DNA of 64,000 nucleotides, taken from the NCBI RefSeq assembly GCF_030077875.1, contig NZ_JASEJT010000010.1, positions 62,001-126,000 of the forward strand. Direction: 5' to 3'. Below, in pieces: positions 45,174-57,218 of the stretch. Under the pieces are notes generated by a model. It had not been told where the DNA came from. It was given only the letters and a program-made list of their open reading frames with translations, and ran no database searches. The stretch comes from Mycoplasma phocimorsus (GTDB lineage: Bacteria; Bacillota_I; Bacilli_A; Mycoplasmatales; Metamycoplasmataceae). The translations under genes were made by a program, and so were the position numbers. Each line of letters opens with the position of its first letter. Within the stretch, counting starts at the first letter, position 1.

Positions 45174-46187
45174 ATGACATCAAAATTAACTAGTGTGGAA
45201 CTATTTGCTGGTGCAGGCGGATTAGCATTAGGACTTGAGAAAGCTGGATTTAATCATATAGCGCTAATTGAAAAAGATAAGTATGCTTGTAGTACTTTAA
45301 GAAAAAATAGACCGAAATGAAATGTTATAGAAGATGATATTATTGAATTTTCAAAAAAAGATTTGGAAGTTGAATTAAAAATTAAAAAATATGATTTAGA
45401 TCTTTTGAGCGGTGGTGCTCCTTGTCAAAGTTTTAGTTATGCAGGAAAAAAATTAGGTCTTGAAGATACACGTGGAACAATGTTTTATTACTATGCTACG
45501 TTTTTACAAAAACTAAAGCCTAAAGTTTTTCTATTTGAAAATGTTAAAGGTCTACTTACTCATGATCGAGGAAATACGTTTCAAACAATTATGAATGTAT
45601 TTAAAAATATTGGTTATACATTAAAATACAAGGTTTTAAATGCTGTAAATTATGGTGTTGCTCAGAAAAGAGAACGATTAATTATTATAGGAATAAGAAG
45701 TGATTTAGAGGAAAAAATTATATTTAATTTTCCTAAAAAACAAAATAAAACCATAGTATTAAGAGATATATTAATGAATGTTCCAGATAGTGTAGGTATT
45801 AAATATTCAAAACAAAAAGAAGAAATATTCAAATTAGTACCAGCTGGAGGATATTGAAAAGATATACCACAAGATATTGCTAAAGAATATATGAAAGGAT
45901 GTTGAAGTATGCAGGGGGGGAGAACGGGTATATTGAGAAAGTTAAGTTTAGATGAACCATCTTTAACCATTTTAACAACTGCACAAATGAAGCAAACGGA
46001 GCGTTGTCATCCTTTGGAAAATAGACCTTTTACTATTCGTGAATCAGCTAGAATTCAATCATTTCCAGATGAATGAGAGTTTATTGGTTCAGTATCTAAT
46101 CAATATAAGCAAATCGGGAATGCTGTTCCTTGCAATTTAGCTAATGAAATAGGAAAAGAAATTAAAAAAGCATTAGAAGGGATGTAA
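45174..46187 (+). CDS. DNA (cytosine-5) methyltransferase
   Basis: This 337-residue modification enzyme protects host DNA by C5 methylation. The classical motifs appear in order: [30 protein letters not shown] with catalytic Cys near residue 83, [46 protein letters not shown] and [12 protein letters not shown]. The target-recognition segment between VIII and IX is short. The endonuclease gene starts one base after its stop, making a Type II pair. The neighbouring enzyme type suggests GGNCC as target. AAGGAGA precedes the ATG. Confidence 0.93.
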
Positions 46188-46188
46188 A

Positions 46189-46950
46189 ATGGAAGAGTAT
46201 TATTTAGAATTTATAAAACAAGAAGATTTTGAACAACATGTTTTAAATACAATTAAACAATATAGTGAAACTTTAAAATCTATAAATTTAAAAAAATTTA
46301 ATTCAAATATTATCGATCCAATCAAATTACTTTTTGATAAAAGTGTATTTAATAAAACTTTTGAAGAGATAATTAACTATGAGATCCAAAGACAAAGAGA
46401 TAAAACTAATAATAATACTATAGGATATTTTCATCAAAATATATTTAAATATATTAAAGGTTGTAAAGTTCCAAATAAAGGCTGAGATGTTATTGTTAAA
46501 AAAGGAAATACAACATTATGTATAGAAATGAAGAATAAACATAATACAATGAATTCTTCTTCAATGAAACATACATATATAAAAATGCAAAATGCAATCT
46601 TACAAAATTATAATGATGACTTTAATTGTGCTTTAGTAGAAATTATATCTAAAAAATCAACCAATGATAAATGAGTTATAAATATAAAGGATAATATAAA
46701 AACATCAAATTACCGTTTAAAAAAAATGTCAATAGATAAATTTTATGAATATGTAACTGATGACAAATTAGCCTTTAAAAAATTGTGTATGCAGTTACCT
46801 ATCACTATAAATAAAATATTAGATAAATATATGCCTAAATTATTAGAAGAAGATACTGTTTTTCAAGAATTAGCTTTAATAGACAAAAATATTTTTAAGT
46901 CACTTTTTAAATTAGCATTTCCGACATATGAAGGTTTCGATGACTTTTAA
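46189..46950 (+). CDS. Type II restriction endonuclease, Eco47II/Sau96I family
   Basis: This 253-residue nuclease has the catalytic block KGWDVIVKK...LCIEMKNKHNTMNSSS, which fits the PD-(D/E)xK core of the Eco47II family (Asp, then Glu-x-Lys) and its family-typical KNKHNTMNS. Members known to me, such as Sau96I and Eco47II, cut GGNCC, so that specificity is inferred. Translation is coupled to the methyltransferase (stop/start one base apart). The TGA codons at 46483 and 46671 encode Trp, so the gene already uses the mollicute code. Frame is intact to TAA 46948-46950. Confidence 0.85.
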
Positions 46951-47108
46951 ATAATTTTAAAATGGTGAATAAAATAACCAGTCAAATATTTTACTCACTC
47001 TTTTTGGAAAGCTTTTAGCATTTGAAAATATATAAAACAAAACATTATAAAATTTATGTTTTAACTATTAAAAATAGTAAAATATAAATAATTATAAAAA
47101 GGAGAAAA

Positions 47109-48548
47109 ATGTATTTAACAGAAAAAAGAAGTAAACTAATTGTTACAATTGGTCCTTCAAGTGAAAAGAAAGAAGTTTTAAAACAATTAATTGAAAATGG
47201 GGCTTCTACAATAAGAGTTAACTTTTCTCACGGTGATCATGAAGAACAACGTAGAAAAATGGATTTAGCAAAAGAAATTAGAAATGAGCTAAACATTCCT
47301 GTTTCTATCTTATTAGATACAAAAGGTCCAGAAATTCGTGTTGGTGACATGAAGGATAAGGGACAAGAAATGAAAGCTGGCACAGTAGTAAGAATCCACT
47401 GTGCTGAAGGAGACTTTGAAAACGTTTTAGGAACAAGCGAAAAATTCTCAGTAAGTTATAACATGGCACAAGATTTAAGTATTGGTGATACTGTATTACT
47501 AGATGATGGTAAATTATTAACAAAAGTAGTAAGCGTAAATAAAGAAGAAAAATATGTTGATGTTGAAATTAAAAATACACATGTATTAAAAACAAGAAAA
47601 AGAATTAACCTTCCAGGTATAGATTTCTCATTACCATTTTTAGCACAAAAAGATATTGATGATGTTAAATTTGGTTTATCACAAGGTATTACACATATTG
47701 CTGCTTCATTTGTTAACTCAGCTGATAATGTAAGAGAATTGCGTAAACTAGTTAATGAAAATGGTGGAAAAAATGTATTATTAATTTCAAAAATAGAATC
47801 ACAATTAGGTGTTGATAATATTGATGAAATTATTGAAGAATCAGATGGTATTATGGTTGCTCGTGGTGACTTGGGACTTGAAATTCCTTACTATGATGTA
47901 CCTTATCATCAACAACGTATCATTGAAAAATGTCGTGCTAAAGGCAAAATTGTTATTGTAGCTACACAAATGTTAGACTCAATGGAAAATTCACCTCACC
48001 CAACACGTGCTGAAGTAACTGATGTTTATTTAGCAACACTTTCAGGTGCTGATGCAACAATGCTTTCAGGAGAATCTGCACAAGGAAATTACCCTGTATT
48101 AGCAGTTTCAACAATGTCAAAAATTAATATGAGAGCAGAAGAAGAAATGTTCTCTTCAGAAGTTTACAGAAAAAATATTCACACAATGGAAGATTATACA
48201 GCAGCTCATCCAGGCGAAAGAGAGCAAATTGCCAACATAATTAACCATGCTGCTAAATCAGGAGAATATAAATTTATTATTGTTCTTTCAAGAACGGGTG
48301 AATTATTAAAAACTGTTTCAAAATATAGACCAAATTCACAAGTTATTGGTTTAATTAAAGATGAAAGTTTAATTTACTCATTTGGTTTATATTTTGGTGT
48401 ATTTATATCAATGGATTCTTCAAAATTATTTGATTTAGTAAAACAAGATAAAACACAAGCTTTCAAAGCTTTAACTCCATATCAACCAACTAAAGGTGAT
48501 AAATTCTTAGTTGTTGAAAATGACAATATTACTAAATTTACATATTAA
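47109..48548 (+). CDS. pyk: Pyruvate kinase
   Basis: This 479-residue enzyme converts phosphoenolpyruvate and ADP to pyruvate and ATP, the last step of glycolysis. Conserved marks are KLIVTIGPSS, TIRVNFSHGDH, LDTKGPEIR, the catalytic signature ISKIESQLGVDN with Lys-Glu, IMVARGDLGLEIP and TRAEVTDV. Codon use is biased toward fewer rare codons than in the neighbouring lipoproteins, as expected for a highly expressed gene. AAGGAGA precedes the ATG, and a strong terminator follows. No TGA-Trp codons are present. Confidence 0.96.
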   Translation: MYLTEKRSKLIVTIGPSSEKKEVLKQLIENGASTIRVNFSHGDHEEQRRKMDLAKEIRNELNIPVSILLDTKGPEIRVGDMKDKGQEMKAGTVVRIHCAEGDFENVLGTSEKFSVSYNMAQDLSIGDTVLLDDGKLLTKVVSVNKEEKYVDVEIKNTHVLKTRKRINLPGIDFSLPFLAQKDIDDVKFGLSQGITHIAASFVNSADNVRELRKLVNENGGKNVLLISKIESQLGVDNIDEIIEESDGIMVARGDLGLEIPYYDVPYHQQRIIEKCRAKGKIVIVATQMLDSMENSPHPTRAEVTDVYLATLSGADATMLSGESAQGNYPVLAVSTMSKINMRAEEEMFSSEVYRKNIHTMEDYTAAHPGEREQIANIINHAAKSGEYKFIIVLSRTGELLKTVSKYRPNSQVIGLIKDESLIYSFGLYFGVFISMDSSKLFDLVKQDKTQAFKALTPYQPTKGDKFLVVENDNITKFTY

Positions 48549-48562
48549 AATTTAAGAAACAT

Positions 48563-48597
48563 AAAAATGTAAATTGCATGTCAATTTACATTTTTAA
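48563..48597 (+). terminator. pyk terminator
   Basis: AAAAATGTAAATTG / CAATTTACATTTTT stem, AT-rich but long, with a T run. Confidence 0.8.
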
Positions 48598-48628
48598 TAT
48601 ATAATTTTAAAACTATATTGGAGTATTT

Positions 48629-50383
48629 ATGATTAAAAATTTTAAGAAAATTATCTTTAGTTTAGCATTAATAGGAGTAGGACTTCCAACAGTTTCTTGC
48701 AATCCTTTAGCACAATTTTATAATCAACTTTCGCTAACAGAAACTAGTGAAGTTCCTTTTGAATTAGTTAATGATAAAGAAGTAAAAATTAATTCACTTA
48801 ATCCTAATTACATTTTTAAAAACAAATTTATTAAAATTTTTGAACATAAAACCAATAAAGAATCATATGTAAATCTTGTTAATATCTTCCAACAATTACC
48901 ACAGTTTTTTGATAAAGTTAGAGTAACAAGAAGCAGGAAAAATCCAGGCATTTTTATTCTTACAAATTCAGATTATAATTCACCAATTCTTTTTTCTATT
49001 AATGAAAATAGAATTTACTTTAATAACATGGATCATTTTGATTATTTAAAATATATTACACATAATCCTACTATTAAAAATAAGAAAATTAAAATAGAAT
49101 ATAAACAACGTCATATTACTAAAAATTATAAGTATTTTGATTTAAATGAGTATGGAATGAATATTTATGAAGTTGAAAAAAATATTTTTATGCCGTTTTC
49201 ATTATTTAATCTTTTATTTATTTCTCCTAATTACTTATCGCTATACTACAACTCTAAGCAAATGTATTTATTAGATTTTCTTCTTACAGAAGAAAATAGA
49301 CTTGAAGAAATTAATACAATTCTTGATCGTTACAATCCAATGAAACATCGTCAAACTATTAATGAACGTTTAAGTGTTTATAATCATCTTAAATTTGTTT
49401 TTGATAATTTATATGGAAATAGAAAAGAATTTTTAATAAAGGAAAATGTTAAATCATTTGAAGAGTTTTTTGTTAAAAGTGGATTAAAAGAGCGTATTCT
49501 TTCAACAGATCCAGTTATATATATGGAAGCATATATTGAATTTATTCATAAACATATTAACGATTTACATACAACTGTTAAACATGCTTCATACTTTAAT
49601 GATAAAGATTATCGGATTTCAGGACCAGATATTAGTACTAAAAAGTTTTTATTTAGTTCTAAGTTATCAAAAAGCAATCATGCTAATAAACAAATATTAG
49701 AAAGTAAATTAAAAAATGGTCGTAGTTTCCATAAACAAGGCAGCTTAGAAATTGTTAATGGTGTAGCCTTTATAGATATTTCAACTTTTTCACTTGACAC
49801 TAATAATACTATTTATGATATTATGCAAAAGAATATGAAAATAGTTAAAAAAAGAAATATTAAAAATGTAGTTCTTAATATTTCTGAAAATGGTGGAGGT
49901 AATGTTGCTGAAATGGAAACATTAGCCGGCTATCTTTCTAATGAAGAACAATATATTGATCGGTTTGATAATGTTACTCAGGAAATTATTAAAATAGGTA
50001 TTAAAACTGATACTAATGAAGATTCAAAATTTGATGAAAATGATGGTTATTCAGATATTAACTGACATTTAATAGTTAGTGAATATACTTTTTCAGCAGG
50101 AAATTTATTAACAAAAATAGCAAAAAATAATAAAAATGTTAAAGTTATAGGTAAACAAACAGGTGGCGGAATGTATTCAATTATGCCAATTATTTTATCT
50201 GATGGAACTGGATTAATTATTTCAAGTAATAATGGTTATACATCTTCAAAACTTAAACAAGGTGATTTAAAATATGAGTATGATAATATAGAAAATGGCG
50301 TTATGGTTCATACTGATTATGATTATGCTGATTTTTTTAATTATGAAAAAATTTCAAATGAAATTAATGAGGGAAAAATCTAG
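48629..50383 (+). CDS. S41-family peptidase lipoprotein
   Basis: This 584-residue surface lipoprotein has lipobox GLPTVSC (Cys24). After an ~350-residue N-terminal region without recognised motifs, the C-terminal half is an S41/tail-specific-protease fold: GVAFIDISTFS, NVVLNISENGGGN, catalytic Ser489 in VSEYTFSAGN and GKQTGGGMYS. The catalytic Lys of classical Tsp enzymes is not obvious, so the catalytic arrangement may differ. It likely cleaves host or surface proteins outside the cell. A hairpin overlaps the TAG stop. Confidence 0.82.
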
Positions 50384-50402
50384 AAATAGATTTTCCTTCT
50401 TT
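50371..50402 (+). terminator. Terminator after S41 lipoprotein
   Basis: GGAAAAATCTA / TAGATTTTCC around the stop codon, followed by a T-rich tract. Confidence 0.65.
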
Positions 50403-50470
50403 TCTTTTAAGTATTATTTTATTAATATTTAAATATTATAATTTTATTTGTAGTAATAAAAGGAGAAAAT

Positions 50471-51634
50471 ATGAAATTAAAAAAATGATTAACAGCTACA
50501 AACATTCTATCTATTTTGCCATTAACAGCAATTTCTTGCATTAAAGTTGATAAAGAAAAAATTGATAAATTAAATGATATTATTAATCTTCAAGATGAAA
50601 AATTAGCAACAAAAGAAACTGAAATTAATCAACTTAAAAAAGCACTAGAAGCAATTAATAAAGAAAAAGAAGTCATTTCACAAAAAATAAATTCAGCTTC
50701 AAATATTGCAACTAATTTATGAAACAGTTTTAGTGCTAATAAAGATGTTACAACTAAACAAGCATATGAAAATGCTAAAAGAATTTTTGATATCATGTTA
50801 AAACAAGAGGGTATTGATACTAAATTAGTTGATACAACAAAAGAAAAAGTTACTTTAAGAGCGGAAAATGATAAATTTATTCCTGTTGTATTTATGGATT
50901 TAGATGATACAGTATTAAATAATTTTAAAGTTCAAAACTATTTTGCACTAAATACAGGTTTTGATTTTAATACTTTTGAAGAATACATTAAAGATGCTTC
51001 ATCTGATGAAGTATTAGGATCAATTGAATTTATTAAGTATGTTTGAAGTAAGGGCGGAATTGTAATGTTCAATTCTAATAGACTTCAAAAAACATCTGTA
51101 GATGGTTCTAGAAGAAATTTGATTAAATTAGGACTTGAAGAAAAATATGCGCCTGATTGAGTATTTTGAATGAAAGGTGTTGATTTAAATTCACCTATGC
51201 CTTGAAAAAATACCAGTGGTGGAAATAATAAAGAAGAAAGAATGAATGCTGTAAATACTAAAGAATGAGAAATTGATGGTGTTAAAGCTAAATTCAGAAC
51301 TATTATGAGAATAGGTGATGATATAAATGATTTTAATGATAATTTCACAAAAAATAATAATGCTCAAAGTATTAAAGCTGAAGTAAAAGATAAACCATTT
51401 GGTAAATTATTTGGCAATTCAAATTTAGAAAATAAATCAATTTATTTTAATCCTACAACCAAATCTTGAGAAACAAAAAATTGATCAGAAAGTTATATTT
51501 TTATTTCAGGTAATGCTTCTTATGGTGGCTGAATTAAACAATTAGGATTTAAAAATCATGCTTATAGCGCACAAGAAGGATTTGATAAATTAAATGAATA
51601 TCTTTGAGTACCTAAAGCCAAAAATAAAATTTAA
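50471..51634 (+). CDS. HAD-family acid phosphatase lipoprotein (e(P4)-like)
   Basis: This 387-residue lipoprotein has lipobox PLTAISC (Cys23) and a coiled-coil stalk (residues ~28-75). The HAD phosphatase domain has motif I VVFMDLDDTVLNN with both aspartates, motif II VMFNSNR and motif IV MRIGDDINDF. This is the arrangement of surface 5'-nucleotidases/acid phosphatases of the e(P4) class, which strip phosphate from nucleotides so that nucleosides can be imported. Mycoplasmas lack de novo purine synthesis, which fits. AAGGAGAAA precedes the ATG. Confidence 0.87.
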
Positions 51635-51672
51635 TAAAAAGTTAGTTGAAACAAGTCAACTAACTTTTTATT
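51635..51672. terminator. Bidirectional terminator, HAD lipoprotein / GH65 operon
   Basis: AAAAAGTTAGTTGA / TCAACTAACTTTTT perfect stem with an AACAAG loop between convergent genes. Confidence 0.85.
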
Positions 51673-51684
51673 TTATTAATTTTT

Positions 51685-54039
51685 TTAAATAACAGCAAAA
51701 GTTCTTGGTTCTTTAATTAAGTATCTTTCGCCATTAACATGAATAGCTACTTCTTTATTTGAGGAAATAATAAATTCTTTTTCTTTAATAGAAACATTTA
51801 CGATCGCTTCTCTAAAACTAAATGAATATTCTAATCCATCTCATTCTTTAGGAAGAATAGGATTAATATTAATGTGATTTCTAATAGGTTTTAATCCGCC
51901 ATAACCAAAAACAATCATTTGGTAAATAGCAGCCAATGAACCAGCATGAATACCTTTATCTGATGAACTTAAATTGTCACCTAAATCAATATTAATAGCA
52001 TATTTAAATAATTTGTAAGCATAATCCAATTTATGTCTTAATTCAATAGCACTTATAGCATATGTGCTTGGACTTAATGAAGAATCATGTGTTGTTACTT
52101 TTTCGTAATGATCTCAGTTAGCAATTGCCTGCTCTTTACTGATTTCTTCTGAAAATAAATAGTTTAATAATACAACATCAGCTTGTTTAACAAGTTGTCC
52201 ACTAAGTTTAGAAATACCTTCTTGTGTATTAAATAGTTTTTTACCAGCATCACCAAGCATTTGAAATTTACTAATGTCATTTAATTGTAATGACAAGAAT
52301 GTATCATTTTCACCAATTAATCCATTTTCATTAGGTTTTTGAATTTTAATTTTTTCAGAAACGTGAATCAATTTATCTAAACTATAGCTATATGGTAATT
52401 TTTTATTAATTTTATCAAGTAATATTGAATTATTAGCTTCAAGATCTTTAATGTATTCAATTGCTAAATCAATATTAAATTTAGCTATTCTATTAATATA
52501 AGCATTATTATCGATATTACCCTTATATTCATTTGGCCCCATAACATCAGTAATTACATATTGATCATTAAAGTTATCTCATTCAACTCTTTCACTTCAT
52601 CAAATTGCTGTATCAATAATCATTTCATAACCATAATTATCCATAAATTCTTGATCATTAGTAATTTTGTAATATTGTTCAACAGCATAAGCAACATCAC
52701 CAGAAACGTGAATTTCTTGTGCTCTAGAAGCAATAGGAACTTGTTGACCGGTTCTAATATCAGGTTGTCCTCAATAAGGTGTTACTTCACCTGAATCTGG
52801 AAGAGCAGTTTCTCAAGGATATTGAGCACCTTTTAATCTTCTTTCATTAGCCTTAGCTCTAGCACCATTAATTCCATGATATCTATACATAAGTAGCTGA
52901 CGCGCTATTTTTGTATTATTTAAAGTATAAAGGGGAGTTACAAAAATATCAGTATCTCAATAATTATGTCCTTGATATCCTTCTCCTGAAAGACCTTTAG
53001 CTCCAACTGAATATTGGTCAGAATATTTAGGTACAAAAGTATTTAAATGATAAATTGAAAAGTTAAGAGCAATTCGATCATAAGCAGCTTGTTCTGAATC
53101 ACCAATAATTTTAACATTTCATTGTTTATAAATATTTACTCACTCTTTAATGTTTTCTTCATGAATACGATCATAAGAAATTGCTTTTAATTGAGTTGAA
53201 AGTTCATTTGCTAGTGCTATTGCTGAATTAACTGATATTTTAGAAGGCAAATTATCTTGAGTAGAGTTAACACTCATTAATTTTTCAATAATAATTGGGT
53301 TATTTTGTGAAATTTTAAATTTTACTTTAACTCCAATTTGTCTTCTAGCCATAAATAACACAAAATTATCATCATTATAAGCAGGTTCATTCCCTCATTT
53401 ATCTTTAAGAACAACTCTTAAATTCTGAATAATAGTTTCTTTAGTTTGAGTTGATTCATAAATATATCTAAAAATATTATTTTCAACAAGTCGTTTTTGC
53501 CCTTCCTTAAAGTGCATAATACCCGTATTTGTTGTTGTACCATTAATTGAAGGATCAATAAGAATACTTGCAGCAGGTCCTTCTAATACTTCAAATAAAA
53601 ATTTTTGCACAAATATATGTTTATTTGTTTGACTTACAGTTCTTCTAAATGTAAATTTAAACTTATTTTCACCTCTTTGCGCAATTACGCTTCTAATTAA
53701 TTCACCAGTTTTTAAGTTAAGTGTTTTTGTGTATTCATCACTAAATCTTAGTTCAAATAAAAAACCATTAATATAAATATTATTTTGAATAACATCAGCT
53801 AAGTTAGCCAATTCTGTTTCTTCATTTTCATCACCCTTATTATAAAAGCCTGCTAAAAAGAAATCTTCTTTATTTTTAGAATGTTTTTCTTCATCAACCG
53901 CTCTTATTCCTAAATATGAATTACCTTGTGCAAAAATAGATTCTGTTTTACCTGTATAAACTGGATTATATCCAATTTGAGTAATTGTCATCTCATTTGC
54001 ATTGTATTCAAGTTTAGGCATATATTTATTTTTATTCAT
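51685..54039 (-). CDS. GH65 disaccharide phosphorylase (probable maltose phosphorylase)
   Basis: This 784-residue cytoplasmic enzyme cleaves a glucose disaccharide with phosphate, giving glucose and beta-glucose-1-phosphate. GH65 features are the N-terminal beta-sandwich (AQGNSYLGIRA), YQGHNYWDTDIF, the catalytic-acid motif DVMGPNEYKGN (Glu), HDSSLSPSTYA and KGIHAGSLAAIYQ, which bind phosphate. The substrate is inferred as maltose from the maltodextrin context; trehalose or kojibiose are alternatives. It is the third gene of the operon, 8 bp after pgmB. AAGGAGAT precedes the ATG. TGA-Trp codons are frequent. Confidence 0.88.
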
Positions 54040-54047
54040 AAATCTCC

Positions 54048-54710
54048 TTATTTATTAAATTTTTCTAGTAAAGCTTCAAGATTAATTTCAGCTGTAGTTG
54101 TATAAATAACTTCAGAAAAATTTTCCCACTCAGCCTTAACTCCATAAGTTATAGCTACTGAGTGCATTTTAGCAGCATGAATCCCTTTGATTCCTTCAAT
54201 AGCATCTTCAAAACCAATACATTCTTGTGCACTAGCATTAACACCTTTAGCAGCAGCTAAAAAAATATCAGCTGCTGGTTTACCATTTTTAATGTCGCCT
54301 GGATAAACAATAAAGTCAAACATATCAAATAAATTGATAGTTTTAAGAATTGCTGGAGCATTATATGAACTTGAAGCAATTGAAAGTTTAAGCCCCTTTT
54401 CTTTAGCTTTAATTAATAATGATTTAATGTTTGGAAGAATATCTTTTTCACTCAAAGTTGAAAGAGAAGAAATATAAAAATCATTTTTTTCTTTCATAAC
54501 TTCTTGAATTTCTTCTTCAGTTAATGTTTTATTTTTAAGTTTTAATATTGCTAAAAGTGTATCTTTTCTTGGCAATCCCTTAAGAGCTTTATTTTCTTCA
54601 AAAGTATAAGAAATTCCTTTTTTTTCAAGTGCTTTTACTCACGCTTCAAAGTGTAATTCTGCTGTTTCTGTTATTACACCATCAAGATCGAAAACTAAGG
54701 CTTTAATCAT
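54048..54710 (-). CDS. pgmB: Beta-phosphoglucomutase
   Basis: This 220-residue HAD-superfamily mutase turns beta-glucose-1-phosphate into glucose-6-phosphate. Motif I is FDLDGVITETAELHFEAW, with the two catalytic aspartates and the family-typical VITxTAE. Motif II is SIASSSYNA, and the motif III/IV region is NGKPAADIF and CIGFEDAIEGI. The start at 54710 overlaps the end of the alpha-glucosidase by 8 bp. It sits next to the GH65 phosphorylase, which makes its substrate, so the pair almost defines each other's role. Confidence 0.93.
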
Positions 54711-56337
54711 ATTTGTTTCCTTTTAATAAAAGTGATTCATAAGGTCTTAATTTATTTGTAATTTGATCTGTATATGTTGAAATAATAACTTTTTTAGGAC
54801 AATATTCATATTCTAGTTCAAAACTTGAAAGATTAATAATTGCCACAATATCTTTATCTTGATATGTTCTTGTAATTTGAATTAATCCATTTTCAAGTAA
54901 TTTCATTTCTGAATCACCTTCAACTAAAAAGTTATTTAACTCATTTTTTCTTAATGAAATTATTTGTTTATAAAAATTTAAAATTGAATTTGGATCTTTT
55001 TGTTCATTTTCCACATTAAATACATTTGCTGAAATACCATACTTAATTCAAGGTGTTTTTGCGCTTGTAAAACCATGATTTTCACTTGAATTTCATTGCA
55101 TAGGAATTCTTGCATTATCACGTGAATTTCAGTTATGTGCTTCAAGCATTTCTTCTTCTGTATAGTATAGTTTTTCATCACAGAAAATTCTAAAACTATT
55201 AAATACATCAACATCTCTAAATTCATCTTTAGATTTAAATCCGCCATTTAACATACCAATTTCTTCACCATAGTTAATTGTTGGAATACCTTTTTGAGCA
55301 AACATAAATAATGCTAATGTTTTTGCTCCCTCTACATATCAAAATGATTTAATATATCTTGATATAGCACGAGATGTATCATGATTTGTTAAAAAGTTGA
55401 AAATTTGATGCCCTTCAATTTCTTTATCATTTTGATATCTAATAGCATCTTCTGAAGCAAATTTTCTAAAATCTCAGTTTTTATCGATACCATTTCTACC
55501 AGTTTTCCAATGTCAACCTATATATCAAAAACTAAAATTGTAAAAAGCATCTGATATTCTGTTTTCACCTCTTGAATATTTAACTAATTTATCAGGATTA
55601 ATTCCTGAAGCCTCTCCAACAAAGAAAATATCATCTTTTTCTGTTTTAATTTGTTTTAAAAAAGCCTGTAAGTATTCAACCATTTTTGGAGCAAATGAAT
55701 AAGTCATTTTTCCATTTTCTCTTTCTTTGGCAACGTGTTGAATAGCATCTAATCTAAAACCTTTAACGCCAAGGTTATATCAAAATTCAACAACATCAGC
55801 CATAGCTTTAACAGTTTTAGGACTTCCTCAGTTCAAATCAACTTGATTTTTTGAGAATAAGTGATAGTAATATTTATTTACGCTAGGCACATATTCTCAT
55901 GCACTCCCTCCAAAAATAGATTCATCACCTTCTTCTTGTTTATCATTTCAAATGAAATATGAAAATTCATCTGAACTTGGATCAGAAATCGCTTTTTTGA
56001 ATCATGGATGATCATCACTAACATGATTTAATACTAAATCCATAATAATATCAATGTTTCTTTTTTTACATTCTTCAACAAGATCTTTAAAATCTTGTAA
56101 TGTACCAAATTTTTCTCAAACGTCATAGTAATCTAAAACATCATAACCAGCATCTGCAAATTCTGTTTTATAAATAGGTGTTAATCAAATAGCATTAATT
56201 CCTAAATCGGCAATATAATCAATTTTTTCAATAATACCTCTAATATCTCCATTACCATCACCATTTGAATCTTTAAATGATCTAGGAAAAATTTCATAAA
56301 CCACTTTATTTTTTCAAGTAGTAATTTTATTACTCAT
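54703..56337 (-). CDS. GH13 alpha-glucosidase (oligo-1,6-glucosidase type)
   Basis: This 544-residue cytoplasmic glucosidase has the GH13 regions: [14 protein letters not shown], nucleophile Asp in [10 protein letters not shown], acid/base Glu in FFVGEASG and [25 protein letters not shown] and [17 protein letters not shown] are typical of oligo-1,6-glucosidase and trehalose-6-phosphate hydrolase members. The gene context of maltose-type phosphorylase favours hydrolysis of short isomalto- or maltodextrins. No signal peptide is present. It is the first gene of the operon, with GAGAGGAAT before the ATG. Confidence 0.87.
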
Positions 56338-56529
56338 ATAATTCCTCTCTTTATTTTACATATATTTTATAACTTCTTAATAATACATTAAATTAAAATA
56401 TACAGTTGAAAATTACCATTAAAAAAACAAATTTAATAATGATATTTTCTTTATTAAAAATTAATTTGTTTTAAAAATTTAGAAGTTTATTCTTTTTTAA
56501 ACTTTTAAAATTAATTTGCTTTTTTTTAC

Positions 56530-56535
56530 TATAAT
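56530..56535 (+). promoter_or_regulatory. apt -10 box (leaderless)
   Basis: TATAAT ends eight bases before the apt ATG at 56544, with no Shine-Dalgarno. Confidence 0.5.
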
Positions 56536-56543
56536 TATGCAGT

Positions 56544-57065
56544 ATGTTGAAAAATAATTTAAATGAATATGTAAGAACTGTTAACGATTTTCCTAAAAAA
56601 GGAATCGCTTTTAAAGATATTTCTCCATTATTAGCGAATGGAGAAGCATTAAATTTAACAGTTAATTTAATAGCTAAAGAAGTAGAAGGTGTTGATGCTA
56701 TAGTTGGACCTGATGCTAGAGGTTTTTTATTCGGAACTCCAGTGGCCTCTTTATTAAAAAAACCATTTATTATGGTTAGAAAACCAAATAAATTACCAGG
56801 TGAAGTAGTTTCTATTGATTATTCTTTAGAATATGGAACTAATAAATTAGAAATTCAAAAAGGAATGATAAAACCGAATCAAAAAGTTGCAATTATTGAT
56901 GATGTTCTTGCTACTGGTGGAACAACATGTGCTATTATTGATTTATTAAGAGAACAAGGTGCTATTGTTAAAAAGGTAGTATTAGTTATTGAACTTGATG
57001 ATCTTAAAGGAAGAAAAAAAATTGAGGAAAAAGGTGTAGAGGTAGTTTCTTTACTCCATTATTAA
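56544..57065 (+). CDS. apt: Adenine phosphoribosyltransferase
   Basis: This 173-residue salvage enzyme makes AMP from adenine and PRPP. Visible are the start TVNDFPKKGIAFKDISPLL, GPDARGFLFG, the substrate loop RKPNKLPGEV and the PRPP-binding motif VAIIDDVLATGGTT. Length is normal for the family. It is monocistronic, with a weak hairpin after the stop. It complements the surface phosphatase in nucleotide salvage. Confidence 0.95.
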   Translation: MLKNNLNEYVRTVNDFPKKGIAFKDISPLLANGEALNLTVNLIAKEVEGVDAIVGPDARGFLFGTPVASLLKKPFIMVRKPNKLPGEVVSIDYSLEYGTNKLEIQKGMIKPNQKVAIIDDVLATGGTTCAIIDLLREQGAIVKKVVLVIELDDLKGRKKIEEKGVEVVSLLHY

Positions 57066-57083
57066 GGGCGTTAGCTCTTTTTT
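57062..57083 (+). terminator. apt terminator (weak stem)
   Basis: AGGGC-GTTA-GCTCT with one G-T pair, followed by eight T residues. Confidence 0.55.
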
Positions 57084-57181
57084 TTAATATTGTTTTATAA
57101 ATTATTTTCTAAATAATAAATTAAATATTTAATAAATATATAGAAAAGCAAAATATTAAAAACAAAAACATTTTAAAATTT

Positions 57182-57208
57182 TTAGCACTTTTTTTATTTG
57201 AGTGCTAA
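57182..57208 (+). promoter_or_regulatory. CIRCE element (HrcA operator)
   Basis: TTAGCACTT-N9-GAGTGCTAA differs from the consensus inverted repeat at one base in the left arm. It overlaps the -35 region of the dnaK promoter, so the HrcA repressor should control dnaK. Confidence 0.9.
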
Positions 57209-57218
57209 AAAATAGTGT

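Noticed and set aside
54978-55247. 89-residue minus-strand frame within the alpha-glucosidase
   Set aside because: The GH13 frame covers the stretch continuously with conserved motifs; this is a shadow frame.
56338-56543. Catabolite-repression (CRE-like) site before the alpha-glucosidase operon
   Set aside because: I looked for a CRE-type palindrome in the spacer and found none convincing.
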